A stretch of DNA of 64,000 nucleotides from Mycolicibacterium boenickei (GCF_010731295.1 NZ_AP022579.1:3224001-3288000), one strand, 5' to 3'. Numbered from the stretch's first letter, positions 1 to 8,252 are shown. The notes: generated by a model not told the origin, from the sequence alone. Translations and numbers: made by a program.

Positions 1-232
1 CCCCGGCCTTGGTGACGAGCACTTCGGCGCCACCCTCGTCGACGTAGCGCTTGCCCATCAGGTTGCCGTCCGAGAACGCCGCGTCGATCGTTGCGGTCGA
101 ATCCTTCTCCTGGTCGAGCGGGACCATGGCCACACCACCGGCGCGGAGGTCGTCGAGGCTGTCGGCGCTGCGCACCACGATGACCTGGGTGTCGCACACC
201 TGGCTCTGGAGGCGGGTGCCGTTCTTGATCAT
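1..232 (-). CDS. Conserved small protein, partial (C-terminus beyond left edge)
   Basis: The ATG at 230-232 (minus strand) opens a reading frame that leaves the window, so only the first 77 residues are seen. There is no signal peptide or membrane segment. Visible landmarks are a Cys at residue 13 in QVCDTQV and a Gly-Gly turn at 32-33. I associate this layout with short conserved actinobacterial proteins encoded beside acyl-CoA ligases, but I cannot name a function. Its start overlaps the stop of the ligase gene by 4 bases (ATGA), so it is probably translationally coupled as third gene of the minus-strand operon SDR, ligase, small protein. Confidence 0.6.
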   Translation of the reverse strand, partial: MIKNGTRLQSQVCDTQVIVVRSADSLDDLRAGGVAMVPLDQEKDSTATIDAAFSDGNLMGKRYVDEGGAEVLVTKAG

Positions 233-1731
233 GCTGACTCCTTGCTGGCTGCTGCGAGTTCGTCGACGAGTTGGCGGCGCAGGACCTTGCCGGTCGGGTT
301 GGTGGGCAGTTCATCGCGGAACACCACCCGGTCGGGAGTGCGGGATCCGCGCAGTTGCTTGCGCACATGATCGCGCAACGCGTCCGGGTCGGGGGAGGTG
401 CCCTCGGCGGGCACCACGACGGCCACGATGATCTGTCCCCACTGCGGGTCCTCGGGGCCGACGACGGCGACGTCGCGGACCTCGGGATGTTCGACGAGCA
501 CGTCCTCGATCTCGGCCGGGGCGATGTTCTCCCCGCCGCGGATGATGGTGTCGTCGGAACGGCCGCCGATGAACAGGTAGCCGCCCTCGTCGAGCATCGC
601 GACATCTTTGGTGGGGAACCAACCTTCGGCGTCGAGGACCGACCCGATGTCGGTGTAGCGGCCGGACACCTGCTCACCGCGGACGAACAGTTCACCGGTC
701 TCACCGGGGCCCAGCACGGTGCCGTCCTCGGCCCGGATCTGGACCTCGATACCCGGCACCACCTGGCCCACCGAGCCGAGCCGGCGGGCCGCAGCGGCGT
801 CCTGCGCGGCCAGCGCCTCGCGGTGGTCGTCGGGGCCAAGCACCGCGATGGTGGAACTGGTTTCGGTCAACCCGTAGGCGTTGACGAACCCGACGTTGGG
901 CAGCAACTGAAGTGCCTTGCGAACCAGGGGCAGCGCCACCTTGGAGCCGCCGTAGGCGAGGTTGCGCAGGGTGGGCAGTTCGAGGCCGGCTGCCTCCAGG
1001 GCAGTGACGATACGGTCCAGCATGGTCGGCACGACGGTGGCCGACGTGACGCCTTCGGTGCGGACCAGCTCGACCCATTTGTCGGCGTCGAAGTGTCGCA
1101 GGTACACCATCTTCCGGCCGGCGTAGAGGTTCGACATGGCCGCGCTGACCCCGGCGATGTGATACGGCGGGACGCAGATCAGCGCTGCGTCTTCCTCTGC
1201 CGCCGAGCCGAATTCGACTGTTCCGGTGATGTAGCTGGTGAGGTTGTTGTGGGTGAGCTCCACGGCCTTGGGGCGCGAGGTGGTGCCCGAGGTGAACAGC
1301 ACGACCGCGACCGCGTCCGGGTCGGCGAATTCGGCAGCGGGCTCGGCCACACGAGCCGCCGCCAAGAACTCTTCGGACGTGATGACCTGCTTGCCCGTTC
1401 CGGCGACCACGTCGGCGTACTCGGTGTCGGTGACCACCAGCGGCTCGGGCAGCCGCTCGATCAGTTCGTGCAGGCCGTCACGGCTCAGGCGGTAGTTCAG
1501 CGGGGTGAACGGCACAGCGGCGCGGGCCGAGGCGAACAGCAGCAGCGGCAGCAGTGCGCCGCCGGTGCCGACATAGGCCACATGGGACGCTCCGGAGGCC
1601 GCGATGACACCGGCGCCGCCGTCTGCCAGGGTGCTGAGTTCCTCGGTGGTCAGGCGCAGATCGTCGGACACCACCGCGGTACGGTCTGCTCCGCCCGAGA
1701 CCGCCATCTCCAGCAGTAGCGAGATGCTCAT
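229..1731 (-). CDS. Acyl-CoA synthetase / class I adenylate-forming ligase (FadD type)
   Basis: A 500-residue cytoplasmic ligase expected to activate a carboxylic acid to its acyl-CoA through an acyl-adenylate. The P-loop-like A3 motif LFTSGTTSRPKA lies at about 145-156, the AMP-binding YGLTET motif at 286-291, and the C-terminal catalytic lysine is K482 in PTGKVLRR. All core adenylation motifs are present and the length is normal for FadD proteins. The ATG at 1729-1731 overlaps the TGA of the upstream SDR (ATGA) and its own stop overlaps the next start, so the three genes form one operon. The substrate cannot be deduced. The operon reads away from the B12 mutase operon across a shared promoter region. 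Confidence 0.93.
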   Translation of the reverse strand: MSISLLLEMAVSGGADRTAVVSDDLRLTTEELSTLADGGAGVIAASGASHVAYVGTGGALLPLLLFASARAAVPFTPLNYRLSRDGLHELIERLPEPLVVTDTEYADVVAGTGKQVITSEEFLAAARVAEPAAEFADPDAVAVVLFTSGTTSRPKAVELTHNNLTSYITGTVEFGSAAEEDAALICVPPYHIAGVSAAMSNLYAGRKMVYLRHFDADKWVELVRTEGVTSATVVPTMLDRIVTALEAAGLELPTLRNLAYGGSKVALPLVRKALQLLPNVGFVNAYGLTETSSTIAVLGPDDHREALAAQDAAAARRLGSVGQVVPGIEVQIRAEDGTVLGPGETGELFVRGEQVSGRYTDIGSVLDAEGWFPTKDVAMLDEGGYLFIGGRSDDTIIRGGENIAPAEIEDVLVEHPEVRDVAVVGPEDPQWGQIIVAVVVPAEGTSPDPDALRDHVRKQLRGSRTPDRVVFRDELPTNPTGKVLRRQLVDELAAASKESA

Positions 1732-2576
1732 AGGCCCTGTCCCGGTGCGTCGATGAAGATGTCGATGATCGGATTATCCCCACCGCCGTAGCGGGAGAGA
1801 TCGGTGACACCCGAAGCGGTGAGCACTTCCGAGTCGATGAAGGTCTGACCGTTCACCTCGGCGGCCGGGCGCGACAGGATCTCCACGGCCGCGTCCGCCA
1901 TAATCTCGGGGTTGCGGGACTGCGAGGCCATCTTGTCGCCGTCGGCGAGGTTGGTCACCGCCGCGGTGGCGATGTAGGTCTCGGGCCACAGGCAGCTGAA
2001 TCCGATTCCGGCGTCGGCGTATTCGGCGGCCCAACCCAGCGACAGCAGCGTCATGCCGTATTTGGACAGCGTGTAGGACGGGTGTGTGCCCAGCCAGTAG
2101 GGGTTCATGTTCATCGGCGGGGCCAGCGTCAGCACCTGTGCGTTCGTCGATTTCCGCAGGTGCGGCAACGCGGCCTTGGTGAGCAGGAACGTGCCGCGGA
2201 TGTTGATGTCCATCATCAGGTCGAACTTCTTGGCCGACAGCGCCTCGGTGGGGTCGGTGGAGATGGCGCTGGCGTTGTTGACCACGATGTCGACGCCGCC
2301 GAAGTGGTCTACCGCGGTCTCGACGGCGCGGGCCACGTCCTCTTCCTTGCGCACGTCGCCCACCACGGCGACGCCCTTGCCGCCGGCAGCCTCGACCTCG
2401 GCGACCGCGGTGTGCACGGTCCCGGGAAGCTTGGGGTGGGGTTCGGCGGTCTTGGCGAGCAGCACCACGTTCGCTCCGCGGCGAGCGGCACCGAGCGCAA
2501 TCGCCAGTCCGATACCGCGGCTGCCGCCGGATACCACCAGCGTGCGATCGGTGAATGACTCCTGCTGGCTGGACAT
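1728..2576 (-). CDS. HSDL2-like short-chain dehydrogenase/reductase
   Basis: An SDR of 282 residues with an N-terminal Rossmann motif (SGGSRGIG) and the catalytic YxxxK as YTLSK. It resembles hydroxysteroid dehydrogenase-like 2 proteins, including the PPMNMNPYW stretch, where relatives usually have Ser-Pro-Pro; here the residue before the prolines is Ala (LAPP), so the usual catalytic Ser appears to be missing. The ATG at 2574-2576 was chosen because GAGGAGG lies just upstream; a longer TTG-type start at 2600 has no such support. First gene of the minus operon with the ligase. Likely a hydroxyacyl-CoA or alcohol dehydrogenase, with the substrate unknown. Confidence 0.88.
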   Translation of the reverse strand: MSSQQESFTDRTLVVSGGSRGIGLAIALGAARRGANVVLLAKTAEPHPKLPGTVHTAVAEVEAAGGKGVAVVGDVRKEEDVARAVETAVDHFGGVDIVVNNASAISTDPTEALSAKKFDLMMDINIRGTFLLTKAALPHLRKSTNAQVLTLAPPMNMNPYWLGTHPSYTLSKYGMTLLSLGWAAEYADAGIGFSCLWPETYIATAAVTNLADGDKMASQSRNPEIMADAAVEILSRPAAEVNGQTFIDSEVLTASGVTDLSRYGGGDNPIIDIFIDAPGQGL

Positions 2577-2633
2577 GGTCCTCCTCGTCGAGCGCAGCAT
2601 CCGCTATGCGCCGTGTGTCAACCGTACCCAAAT

Positions 2634-2661
2634 GGTATTGGCATTCTCATTTTTAGCAAGT
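2634..2661. repeat. 28-bp direct repeat, copy 1, in divergent promoter
   Basis: Copy 1 of a 28-bp exact direct repeat (copy 2 at 2791-2818). It starts GGTATTGGCATTCTC, which matches the right half of the window-wide operator GAGAATnnnATTCTC but has a poor left half. It lies 58 bp upstream of the SDR start on the minus strand. Probably a regulator-binding site for the SDR-ligase operon (inference). Confidence 0.6.
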
Positions 2662-2790
2662 GTCGTAATCGTCAGGGGCACCGCCCGTCGAACCGGCGTC
2701 GACCAGACCCGTTCGCCCGTGTCGTCGCAGGTGGTCGGTGCGCAGGTCGGAGCGCTCCCGGCCAGTACAGGCGCCATATTTCCCGCATGC

Positions 2791-2818
2791 GGTATTGGCA
2801 TTCTCATTTTTAGCAAGT
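2791..2818. repeat. 28-bp direct repeat, copy 2, just upstream of the mutase gene
   Basis: Identical over all 28 bases to 2634-2661 and in the same orientation. It ends 13 bases before the mutase ATG and immediately precedes the possible -10 box TACGTT (2818-2823), so a protein bound here would block that promoter. The remaining bases of the 2577-2831 intergenic region show no gene. Confidence 0.6.
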
Positions 2819-2823
2819 ACGTT
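2818..2823 (+). promoter_or_regulatory. Possible -10 box of a leaderless mutase transcript
   Basis: TACGTT fits the mycobacterial TAnnnT -10 pattern and lies 8 bases upstream of the ATG at 2832. No Shine-Dalgarno sequence is visible before that ATG, so transcription may start at or next to the A of the start codon and give a leaderless mRNA. Inference from spacing only. Confidence 0.35.
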
Positions 2824-2831
2824 ATCCACTG

Positions 2832-4433
2832 ATGAGCGAGAAAGCTGTCCCTCCGGTAGAGACTCCGTCGGGTATCCCGCTTGCGCCCGTCTACGGGCCG
2901 AGCGACCGCGCCGTGGAGCCTCCGCCGCCCGGGACCTATCCGTTTACCCGTGGCAACTTCGCCTCCGGCTACCGCGGCAAGACCTGGACCTTCCGGCAGT
3001 ACTCGGGCTTCGGCACCGCCGAGGAATCCAACCGCCGATACCGCTACCTGCTCGATCAGGGCGGGACGGGTCTGTCGGTCGCGCTGGACCTGCCGACCCA
3101 GTGCGGCTACGACTCCGACGACGAAGAGTACGGCGAGGAAGTGGGCCGTGTGGGCGTTGCGGTCGACACCTTGGCCGACGCGGAGATCCTGTTCGACGGC
3201 ATCCCGCTGGACAAGATCAGCACCAGCTTCACCATCAACGGCACCGCGGCCATCCTGCTGGCCTTGTACGTGGCCGCTGCGGAGAAGAAGGGCGTCCCGC
3301 GCGAGAAGCTGACCGGCACCATCCAGAACGACATCCTCAAGGAATACGCGTCGCGCGGCACCTGGATCTGGCCGCCTGAGCCGTCGCTGCGATTGATCGC
3401 CGACACCATCGAGTTCTGCGCTGCCGAGGTACCCCGGTTCAATGCGATCTCGGTGGCCGGCGCGCACTTCCGCGACGCCGGCGCCAATGCGGTTCAGGAG
3501 ATGTCGTTCACGCTGGCGGACGGTGTCACCTACTGCGACACCGTGGTCGAGCGCGGCCGGATGACGATCGACAAGTTCGCCCCGCAGATCTCCTTCTTCT
3601 TCTACACCCACGGCGACTTCTTCGAGGAGATCGCGAAATACCGTGCCGGGCGCCGGCGTTGGGCCACGATCGTGCGGGAGCGCTACGGCGCGACCACCGA
3701 CAAGGCCTCGATGTTCCGGTTCGGCTGTGTGGCGGGCGGGGCTTCTTTGTATGCGCCGCAGGCACAGAACAACCTGGTGCGGGTGGCCTATGAGTCGTTG
3801 GCCGCGGTGCTGGGCGGCGTGCAGTCCATGTTCACGGCGGCCTGGGACGAACCGTTCGCGCTGCCCAGTGAGGAATCCGCGACGCTGGCGCTGCGGACCC
3901 AGCAGATCCTGGCCTACGAAACCGGTGTCACCAAAGTCGCGGACCCGCTGGGCGGTTCGTACTTCGTCGAAGCGCTCACCGACGCCACCGAGGCCAAGAT
4001 CATCGAGATCATGGACGATCTCGAGAAGCACGGCGGCATGGTGAGATGCATCGAGGACGGCTACCTGCAGGGTCTGATCGCGGATGAGGCCTTCAAGATC
4101 CACCAGGAAGTCGAATCAGGGGAACGACCTGTGGTCGGCGTCAACAAGTTCGTCACCGACGAGCCGGCGCCCGACATCGACACCTACGAGCTCGATGCCG
4201 AAGGTCGCGATCTGCAACTCAAGCGACTGTCGAAGGTCAAGGCCGAGCGTGACGATGTCGCGGTCAAAGAGACTCTGGCCGCGTTGGCCAGGGGGGCCGA
4301 GGGCAGTGGACCGGGGGCAGACAACCTGATGCACCGGTTGATCGACTGCGCCAATGCGTATTGCACAGTGGGAGAGATGGTGTCGACGTTGAAGTCGGTG
4401 TGGGGCGAGTTCCAGCAACCGGTGGTGTTCTGA
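2832..4433 (+). CDS. B12-dependent acyl-CoA mutase, large (substrate-binding) subunit, divergent
   Basis: A 533-residue TIM-barrel subunit of the methylmalonyl-CoA mutase superfamily, which rearranges acyl-CoA carbon skeletons by a radical mechanism. It lacks a fused B12 domain; that domain is the next gene, as in isobutyryl- and 2-hydroxyisobutyryl-CoA mutases. Aligned from memory with P. shermanii MCM, it keeps Tyr57 (MCM Tyr89), Gln165 (Gln197), Arg175 (Arg207) and His212 (His244). Tyr243 becomes Ala211, His328 Gly298, Gln330 Val300, Trp334 Ala304 and Asn366 Ala336; SLHTN becomes SMFTA. The residue matching 2-hydroxyisobutyryl-CoA mutase Asp117 is Ala84. Tyr and Arg suggest a substrate with a second carboxylate, while the small residues suggest a wider pocket. 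First gene of an operon with the B12 subunit, LLM enzyme and CoA transferase. No ribosome-binding site is seen before the ATG. Confidence 0.93.
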   Translation: MSEKAVPPVETPSGIPLAPVYGPSDRAVEPPPPGTYPFTRGNFASGYRGKTWTFRQYSGFGTAEESNRRYRYLLDQGGTGLSVALDLPTQCGYDSDDEEYGEEVGRVGVAVDTLADAEILFDGIPLDKISTSFTINGTAAILLALYVAAAEKKGVPREKLTGTIQNDILKEYASRGTWIWPPEPSLRLIADTIEFCAAEVPRFNAISVAGAHFRDAGANAVQEMSFTLADGVTYCDTVVERGRMTIDKFAPQISFFFYTHGDFFEEIAKYRAGRRRWATIVRERYGATTDKASMFRFGCVAGGASLYAPQAQNNLVRVAYESLAAVLGGVQSMFTAAWDEPFALPSEESATLALRTQQILAYETGVTKVADPLGGSYFVEALTDATEAKIIEIMDDLEKHGGMVRCIEDGYLQGLIADEAFKIHQEVESGERPVVGVNKFVTDEPAPDIDTYELDAEGRDLQLKRLSKVKAERDDVAVKETLAALARGAEGSGPGADNLMHRLIDCANAYCTVGEMVSTLKSVWGEFQQPVVF

Positions 4434-4834
4434 TGGCAACTCGCGTATTGGTCGCAAAACCCGGACTCGACGGCCACGACCGCGGGGCCAAGATCGTCGC
4501 TCGTACGCTGCGTGATGCCGGGTTCGAGGTCATCTACACCGGCATCCGTCAGCGCATCGAGGACATCGTGTCGATCGCGCTGCAGGAAGACGTTGCGCTG
4601 GTGGGTCTTTCGATCCTCTCCGGTGCGCACGTCGCACTGACCACCCGCACCGTCGAGGCGTTGCGCGCTGCCGATGCAGGTGACATCGCCGTCGTGGTCG
4701 GCGGCACCATCCCGCAGTCCGACGTTCAGAAACTTCTTGATGCCGGTGCGGCGGCGGTGTTCCCCACGGGGACGTCGCTCGACACGCTGGTGACCGACGT
4801 TCGTGCGCTGACAGAAAAGGTTTCGGAGTCATGA
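4433..4834 (+). CDS. B12-binding small subunit of the acyl-CoA mutase
   Basis: A 133-residue cobalamin-binding domain that carries adenosylcobalamin in the base-off/His-on mode for the large subunit. The signature DxHxxG is DGHDRG, with His15 as predicted cobalt ligand, followed by LSILSG and VVGGTIP loops that line the nucleotide tail pocket. Length and motif order match stand-alone small subunits such as HcmB and IcmB. The start ATG overlaps the large-subunit stop (TGATG), which favours balanced translation of the two chains. A longer upstream start would lie inside the large subunit gene and is not needed. Confidence 0.95.
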   Translation: MATRVLVAKPGLDGHDRGAKIVARTLRDAGFEVIYTGIRQRIEDIVSIALQEDVALVGLSILSGAHVALTTRTVEALRAADAGDIAVVVGGTIPQSDVQKLLDAGAAAVFPTGTSLDTLVTDVRALTEKVSES

Positions 4835-5787
4835 GGCTGGGCGTGATGATCGGGGCCGAGCGCGGCGACATGGCCCGCAAGGTGTCCAAGCTGGTCTCCG
4901 ACATCCAGTGGGCCGAATCGGCCGGGCTGGACAGCGCGTGGATGCCGCAGGTACCCAACGATTTCGACTGCCTGACCATGGTGGCCTTGATGGCGGCGAA
5001 CACTTCGCGCATCGAGCTCGGCACTGCCGTGGTGCCGCTGCAGGCGCAGCATCCGATCGCGCTGGCCCGGCAGGCGCTGTCGGTGCACGCCATGTCCGCG
5101 GGCCGGCTGGCGCTGGGTGTCGGGCCGTCACACCACTGGATCGTGCGCGACATGCTCGGCCTGCCTTACGAAAAGCCCGCCGCCTACACGCGGGACTACC
5201 TGCAGGTGCTGAACGCGGCGATCGCCGGCCCGGGACCTGTTGACGTGGAGAACGATTCGTTCACCGTGCACAACCCGACGGTGCTCGCCGCGGACACCCC
5301 GATGCCCGTGCTGGTGTCCGCGCTCGGCCCGGTGATGCTGCAGATCGCGGGCGAGCACGCTGACGGAACCTCGCTGTGGATGGCTGACGAGAAGGCGATC
5401 GGCGAGCACATCGCCCCGAAGATCAACAAGGCTGCCGCGGAAGCGGGTAAGCCGGCGCCGCGCATCGTGGCGGGCATCCCCGTCACGCTGTGCGCCAACT
5501 CCGAGATCGAGGCAGCCAAGGACCGCGCCAACCGCATCCTGGCCGAGGCCGAGACCTCGCCGAACTACCAGCGGTTGCTGGACCGGGGCGAGGCCCGCAA
5601 CGTCGGCGACCTGTGCGCGGCGGGTGACGAAGAGTCGATCCTGAAGCGGTTCAAGCAGTTCGCCGATGCCGGGGTGACCGATCTGTCGGTGCGGCTGTTG
5701 CCGATCGGGGAGACCCGCGACGAGCTGATCGCGTCGAAGTACCGGACGCGTGAGGTGATCGCCGAGCTCGCCAAGGCCGTGCGGTGA
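4831..5787 (+). CDS. LLM-class, probably F420-dependent, oxidoreductase
   Basis: A 318-residue luciferase-like TIM-barrel protein. The MRLGVMIG start, GTAVVPLQAQHP and ALGVGPSHHW segments are typical of the F420-dependent subgroup found in mycobacteria. Such enzymes move hydride between F420 and alcohols, ketones or enones, but the reaction here cannot be read from sequence. The ATG overlaps the mutase small-subunit stop by 4 bases, so it is in the mutase operon and may prepare the mutase substrate or process its product. Confidence 0.88.
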   Translation: MRLGVMIGAERGDMARKVSKLVSDIQWAESAGLDSAWMPQVPNDFDCLTMVALMAANTSRIELGTAVVPLQAQHPIALARQALSVHAMSAGRLALGVGPSHHWIVRDMLGLPYEKPAAYTRDYLQVLNAAIAGPGPVDVENDSFTVHNPTVLAADTPMPVLVSALGPVMLQIAGEHADGTSLWMADEKAIGEHIAPKINKAAAEAGKPAPRIVAGIPVTLCANSEIEAAKDRANRILAEAETSPNYQRLLDRGEARNVGDLCAAGDEESILKRFKQFADAGVTDLSVRLLPIGETRDELIASKYRTREVIAELAKAVR

Positions 5788-5794
5788 CGGCCCA

Positions 5795-6871
5795 ATGACC
5801 GCGCCGCTGGCGGGCATCCGCGTCATCGAGGTCGGCGTCATGCTGGCCGGACCGTACGCCACCATGATGCTGGCGGACCTCGGCGCCGAGGTGATCAAGG
5901 TCGAGCCGCCGGGCGGGGAGATCTCCCGTCAGGTCAGTGACAGCTATTTCGCCAGCCTCAACCGGGGCAAGCGCAGCATCTGCCTCGACCTGACCTCCGA
6001 GCAGGGCAAGGCGAAACTCGGCGAGCTGGTGGCGGATTCGCATGCGTTGCTGGTGAACATGAAGCCGTCGGTGATCCGCCGGCTCGGCCTCACGTATGAG
6101 AATCTGCGGCGCTTCAACGAGAAGATCGTCTGTGTCGCGATGACGGGCTTCGGGTTGAACGGGGGAGATGACCCGGCGTTCGATTACGTGATCCAGGCCG
6201 CTACCGGGGTGGCCGCGATGACCGGCGATCCGGACGGCCCGCCCACCCTGCCCGGTTATTCCTCGGCGGACAACTCGACCGGTCTGACCGCTGCGCTGGG
6301 CCTGCTGGCCATGATCGTCTCGGGCGACGGCGGTCAGGTGGATGTGTCGCTGCGTGATGTCATGCTCTCGCAGCTCAATTACCGGGCTTCGGCATATCTC
6401 AACGACGGTGCCGAACCGCGTCGCCATCCCTTCGGTGCGCACTCGTATTACGTACCCGCGCAGCTGTTCCCGACGGCGGATGGCTATCTGGCGTTGTTCA
6501 TCACCCATGACGGGTTCTGGAAGTCGTTTGCCGGGGAGGCCGGGATCGAGGGCTTCGGCACCATGGCCGAACGGGCCGCGCGGCGCGACGAGGTCCTGGA
6601 TGTGGTGACCGCCGTGCTGGCGACCGATACCGCTGCGGGCTGGGAGTCACGGCTCAAGCCGCTCGGGATTCCGGCGGCCGCGGTGCGTACCCTGCCGCAG
6701 GCGCTGGAGGCGACGCCCGAGATGCTGGTGAACGCAGGTGATTTCCGGTTGGTGGGCAGCCCGGTGCACGTCGCCGGCTATGCGCCCGACTACCGGCCTG
6801 CCCCGGTGTTCGACGAGTACGGCAGGCATTCGCCGGTTTCTGACACGCCGGTTTCTGCACCAGGGGCGTGA
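5795..6871 (+). CDS. Family III CoA transferase (CaiB/BaiF type)
   Basis: Transfers CoA between carboxylic acids, or acts as an acyl-CoA racemase in some family members. It is 358 residues long with the N-terminal GxxLAGPYATMML signature at about 13-25 and the catalytic Asp at 188 in DVSLRD. The end departs from the family pattern: after GYAPDYRPAPVF the expected GEHT region is replaced by a short tail, and the stop lies 13 bases from an IS30 end, so the insertion may have trimmed or altered the C-terminus. Last gene of the mutase operon, 7 bases after the LLM gene. Confidence 0.88.
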   Translation: MTAPLAGIRVIEVGVMLAGPYATMMLADLGAEVIKVEPPGGEISRQVSDSYFASLNRGKRSICLDLTSEQGKAKLGELVADSHALLVNMKPSVIRRLGLTYENLRRFNEKIVCVAMTGFGLNGGDDPAFDYVIQAATGVAAMTGDPDGPPTLPGYSSADNSTGLTAALGLLAMIVSGDGGQVDVSLRDVMLSQLNYRASAYLNDGAEPRRHPFGAHSYYVPAQLFPTADGYLALFITHDGFWKSFAGEAGIEGFGTMAERAARRDEVLDVVTAVLATDTAAGWESRLKPLGIPAAAVRTLPQALEATPEMLVNAGDFRLVGSPVHVAGYAPDYRPAPVFDEYGRHSPVSDTPVSAPGA

Positions 6872-6884
6872 CTGCTTGGGTGGT

Positions 6885-6904
6885 TTCAAGCGGTCTACGC
6901 AACA
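6885..6904. repeat. IS30 terminal inverted repeat, left
   Basis: Reads TTCAAGCGGTCTACGCAACA. The reverse complement of 8173-8192 differs only at one base (CAAGG instead of CAAGC). The transposase stop codon lies inside this repeat. Confidence 0.8.
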
Positions 6905-8147
6905 GCTGGTGGTTTTGAGAGTAGTTCGTTGAGTGCTTCGGCCGGGGTTTTCCATTCAAGGGTTTTGCGGGGTCGGCCGTTGAGTTCGGCTGCGACGTAG
7001 TCGAGGTAGTGCTCGCCGTAGACCGACAGGTCAGTGCTTTTGGGGAAGTATTGGCGCAGTAGCCCGTTGGTGTTCTCGTTGCTGCCACGTTGCCAGGGTG
7101 AATGTGGATCGCAGAAGTAGATGTCGAGATCGGTGGCTTTGGCGATGGCACGGTGGTTGGACATCTCAATGCCCTGATCCCAGGTCAACGAGCGGCGCAG
7201 GTGCGCGGGCAGCTGGGTGATCTTGGCGACGATGGCGTTTTGCACACTTTCGGCGCTGTGGTCGTCGGGCAGGTGCAGCAGCATCACGAACCGGGTGCTG
7301 CGTTCGACCAGGGTGCCGATCGCCGAGCCTGAGGCGGTGCTGCCCATGATGAGATCGCCTTCCCAATGCCCGGGCACTGCGCGGTCGGCCACCTCCGGTG
7401 GGCGTTGGCTGATGTTGATCATGTCCGGGATGCGGCTGCGTCGAGTTCCGGGCTGATGTTGAGGTCGTCGTATTGCCCGTTTTGTTCGCAGACACTGGTG
7501 CAGTTCTCGGCGTAACGAACCCCGTCCCTGCACGTAGATCGCCTGGTAAATGGCTTCGTGTGACACCCACATCTCCGGATCGTCGGGAAAGTCGATGCGC
7601 AGCCGCTGGGCGATCTGCGCCGGGCTGTGCCGCAACTCAATCGACTCTGCACCTGCTGACGCAACCTGTCATTGCGCGCCAGGCGGCGTTGTTTGGGTCG
7701 CCTGGCCCGATCAGCGGATCGGTCGTGGGCAGACAACGCGCGGTAGACCACTTTCGCCGAGGCTCCACTCTGTTGAGCCCCGAAGGCATGCTTGCGTCGA
7801 TACCCCGATTTGTGTGGATTCTTGCGGGTGCGCAGTTCGGTGTTCTCGTCGATCTCGCGTTTGATCGTCGAGGCCGGTCGGCCCAGCCGTCGACCGATGG
7901 AACGCAGCGATTCGTCGGCGTGGACGCCGGCTTGGATCTCGATGCGCTCCTGCAAACTCAACCGTCGACGCGCACCGGTGCCCGAAGGCTTACTCACGTG
8001 CGGTTTCACCCCGCCAGCTTGACGAAACCACCGCCGTCCACAGGTCGCTGACACGCCGACGGCCACACCGGCATCCCCGGGCAACAGGCCTTCGCGGACC
8101 CGCTCCCAAAACAACCGCTTTCTCGACTGGAACGAACCCCGAGCCAT
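6895..8147 (-). pseudogene. IS30-family transposase, frameshifted
   Basis: The N-terminal part (from ATG 8145-8147) has the IS30 helix-turn-helix region, including LSLQERIEIQAG and SIGRRLGRPASTIKREI. The C-terminal part, ending at 6895, carries an intact DDE core: GHWEGDLIMG, LTWDQGIEMSNH and the Glu of SNENTNGLLR. The two parts lie in different frames and the switch falls near 7635-7645, where one missing base would join QSRL to LRHSPAQIAQRL. IS30 transposases normally come from one uninterrupted frame, and no slippery heptamer is seen, so the gene is probably dead. Confidence 0.85.
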
Positions 8148-8172
8148 GCAACACTCCTCAAATCAGAAGGTG

Positions 8173-8192
8173 TGTTGCGTAGACCCCTTGAA
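8173..8192. repeat. IS30 terminal inverted repeat, right
   Basis: Partner of 6885-6904, reading TGTTGCGTAGACCCCTTGAA on the plus strand, 26 bases outside the transposase start codon. One mismatch in 20 with the left repeat. Confidence 0.8.
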
Positions 8193-8252
8193 CTCAAGTT
8201 GATTTGTGCAACCCAGCTGTAGAAACCGCCGGGCTCGCGACCGCCACCAAGC

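Larger units (their letters stand above)
6885..8192. mobile_element. IS30-family insertion sequence, probably inactive
   Basis: About 1.3 kb bounded by 20-bp terminal inverted repeats, 6885-6904 and 8173-8192, that match at 19 of 20 positions. It contains a single transposase gene on the minus strand, broken by a frameshift. No clear target duplication could be picked out at the ends. It sits between the mutase operon and the ferredoxin gene, close behind the CoA transferase stop. Confidence 0.85.

Noticed and set aside
271..1719. Long plus-strand open frame opposite the ligase gene
   Set aside because: It mirrors the codon pattern of the minus-strand ligase, has no family resemblance and no ribosome-binding site. 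Typical antisense frame in GC-rich DNA; the same applies to 2604-4103, 37960-39189 and many others.
2832..4834. Calling the mutase 2-hydroxyisobutyryl-CoA mutase or isobutyryl-CoA mutase
   Set aside because: The subunit organisation fits, but the specificity residues do not: Tyr57 is neither Ile nor Phe, Ala84 replaces the hydroxyisobutyryl-type Asp, and Arg175 replaces Gln. Plain methylmalonyl-CoA mutase is also unlikely given the changed pocket.
7630..7650. Programmed frameshift producing the IS30 transposase
   Set aside because: IS30 elements normally use a single frame and no slippery sequence is visible; a simple deletion explains it better.
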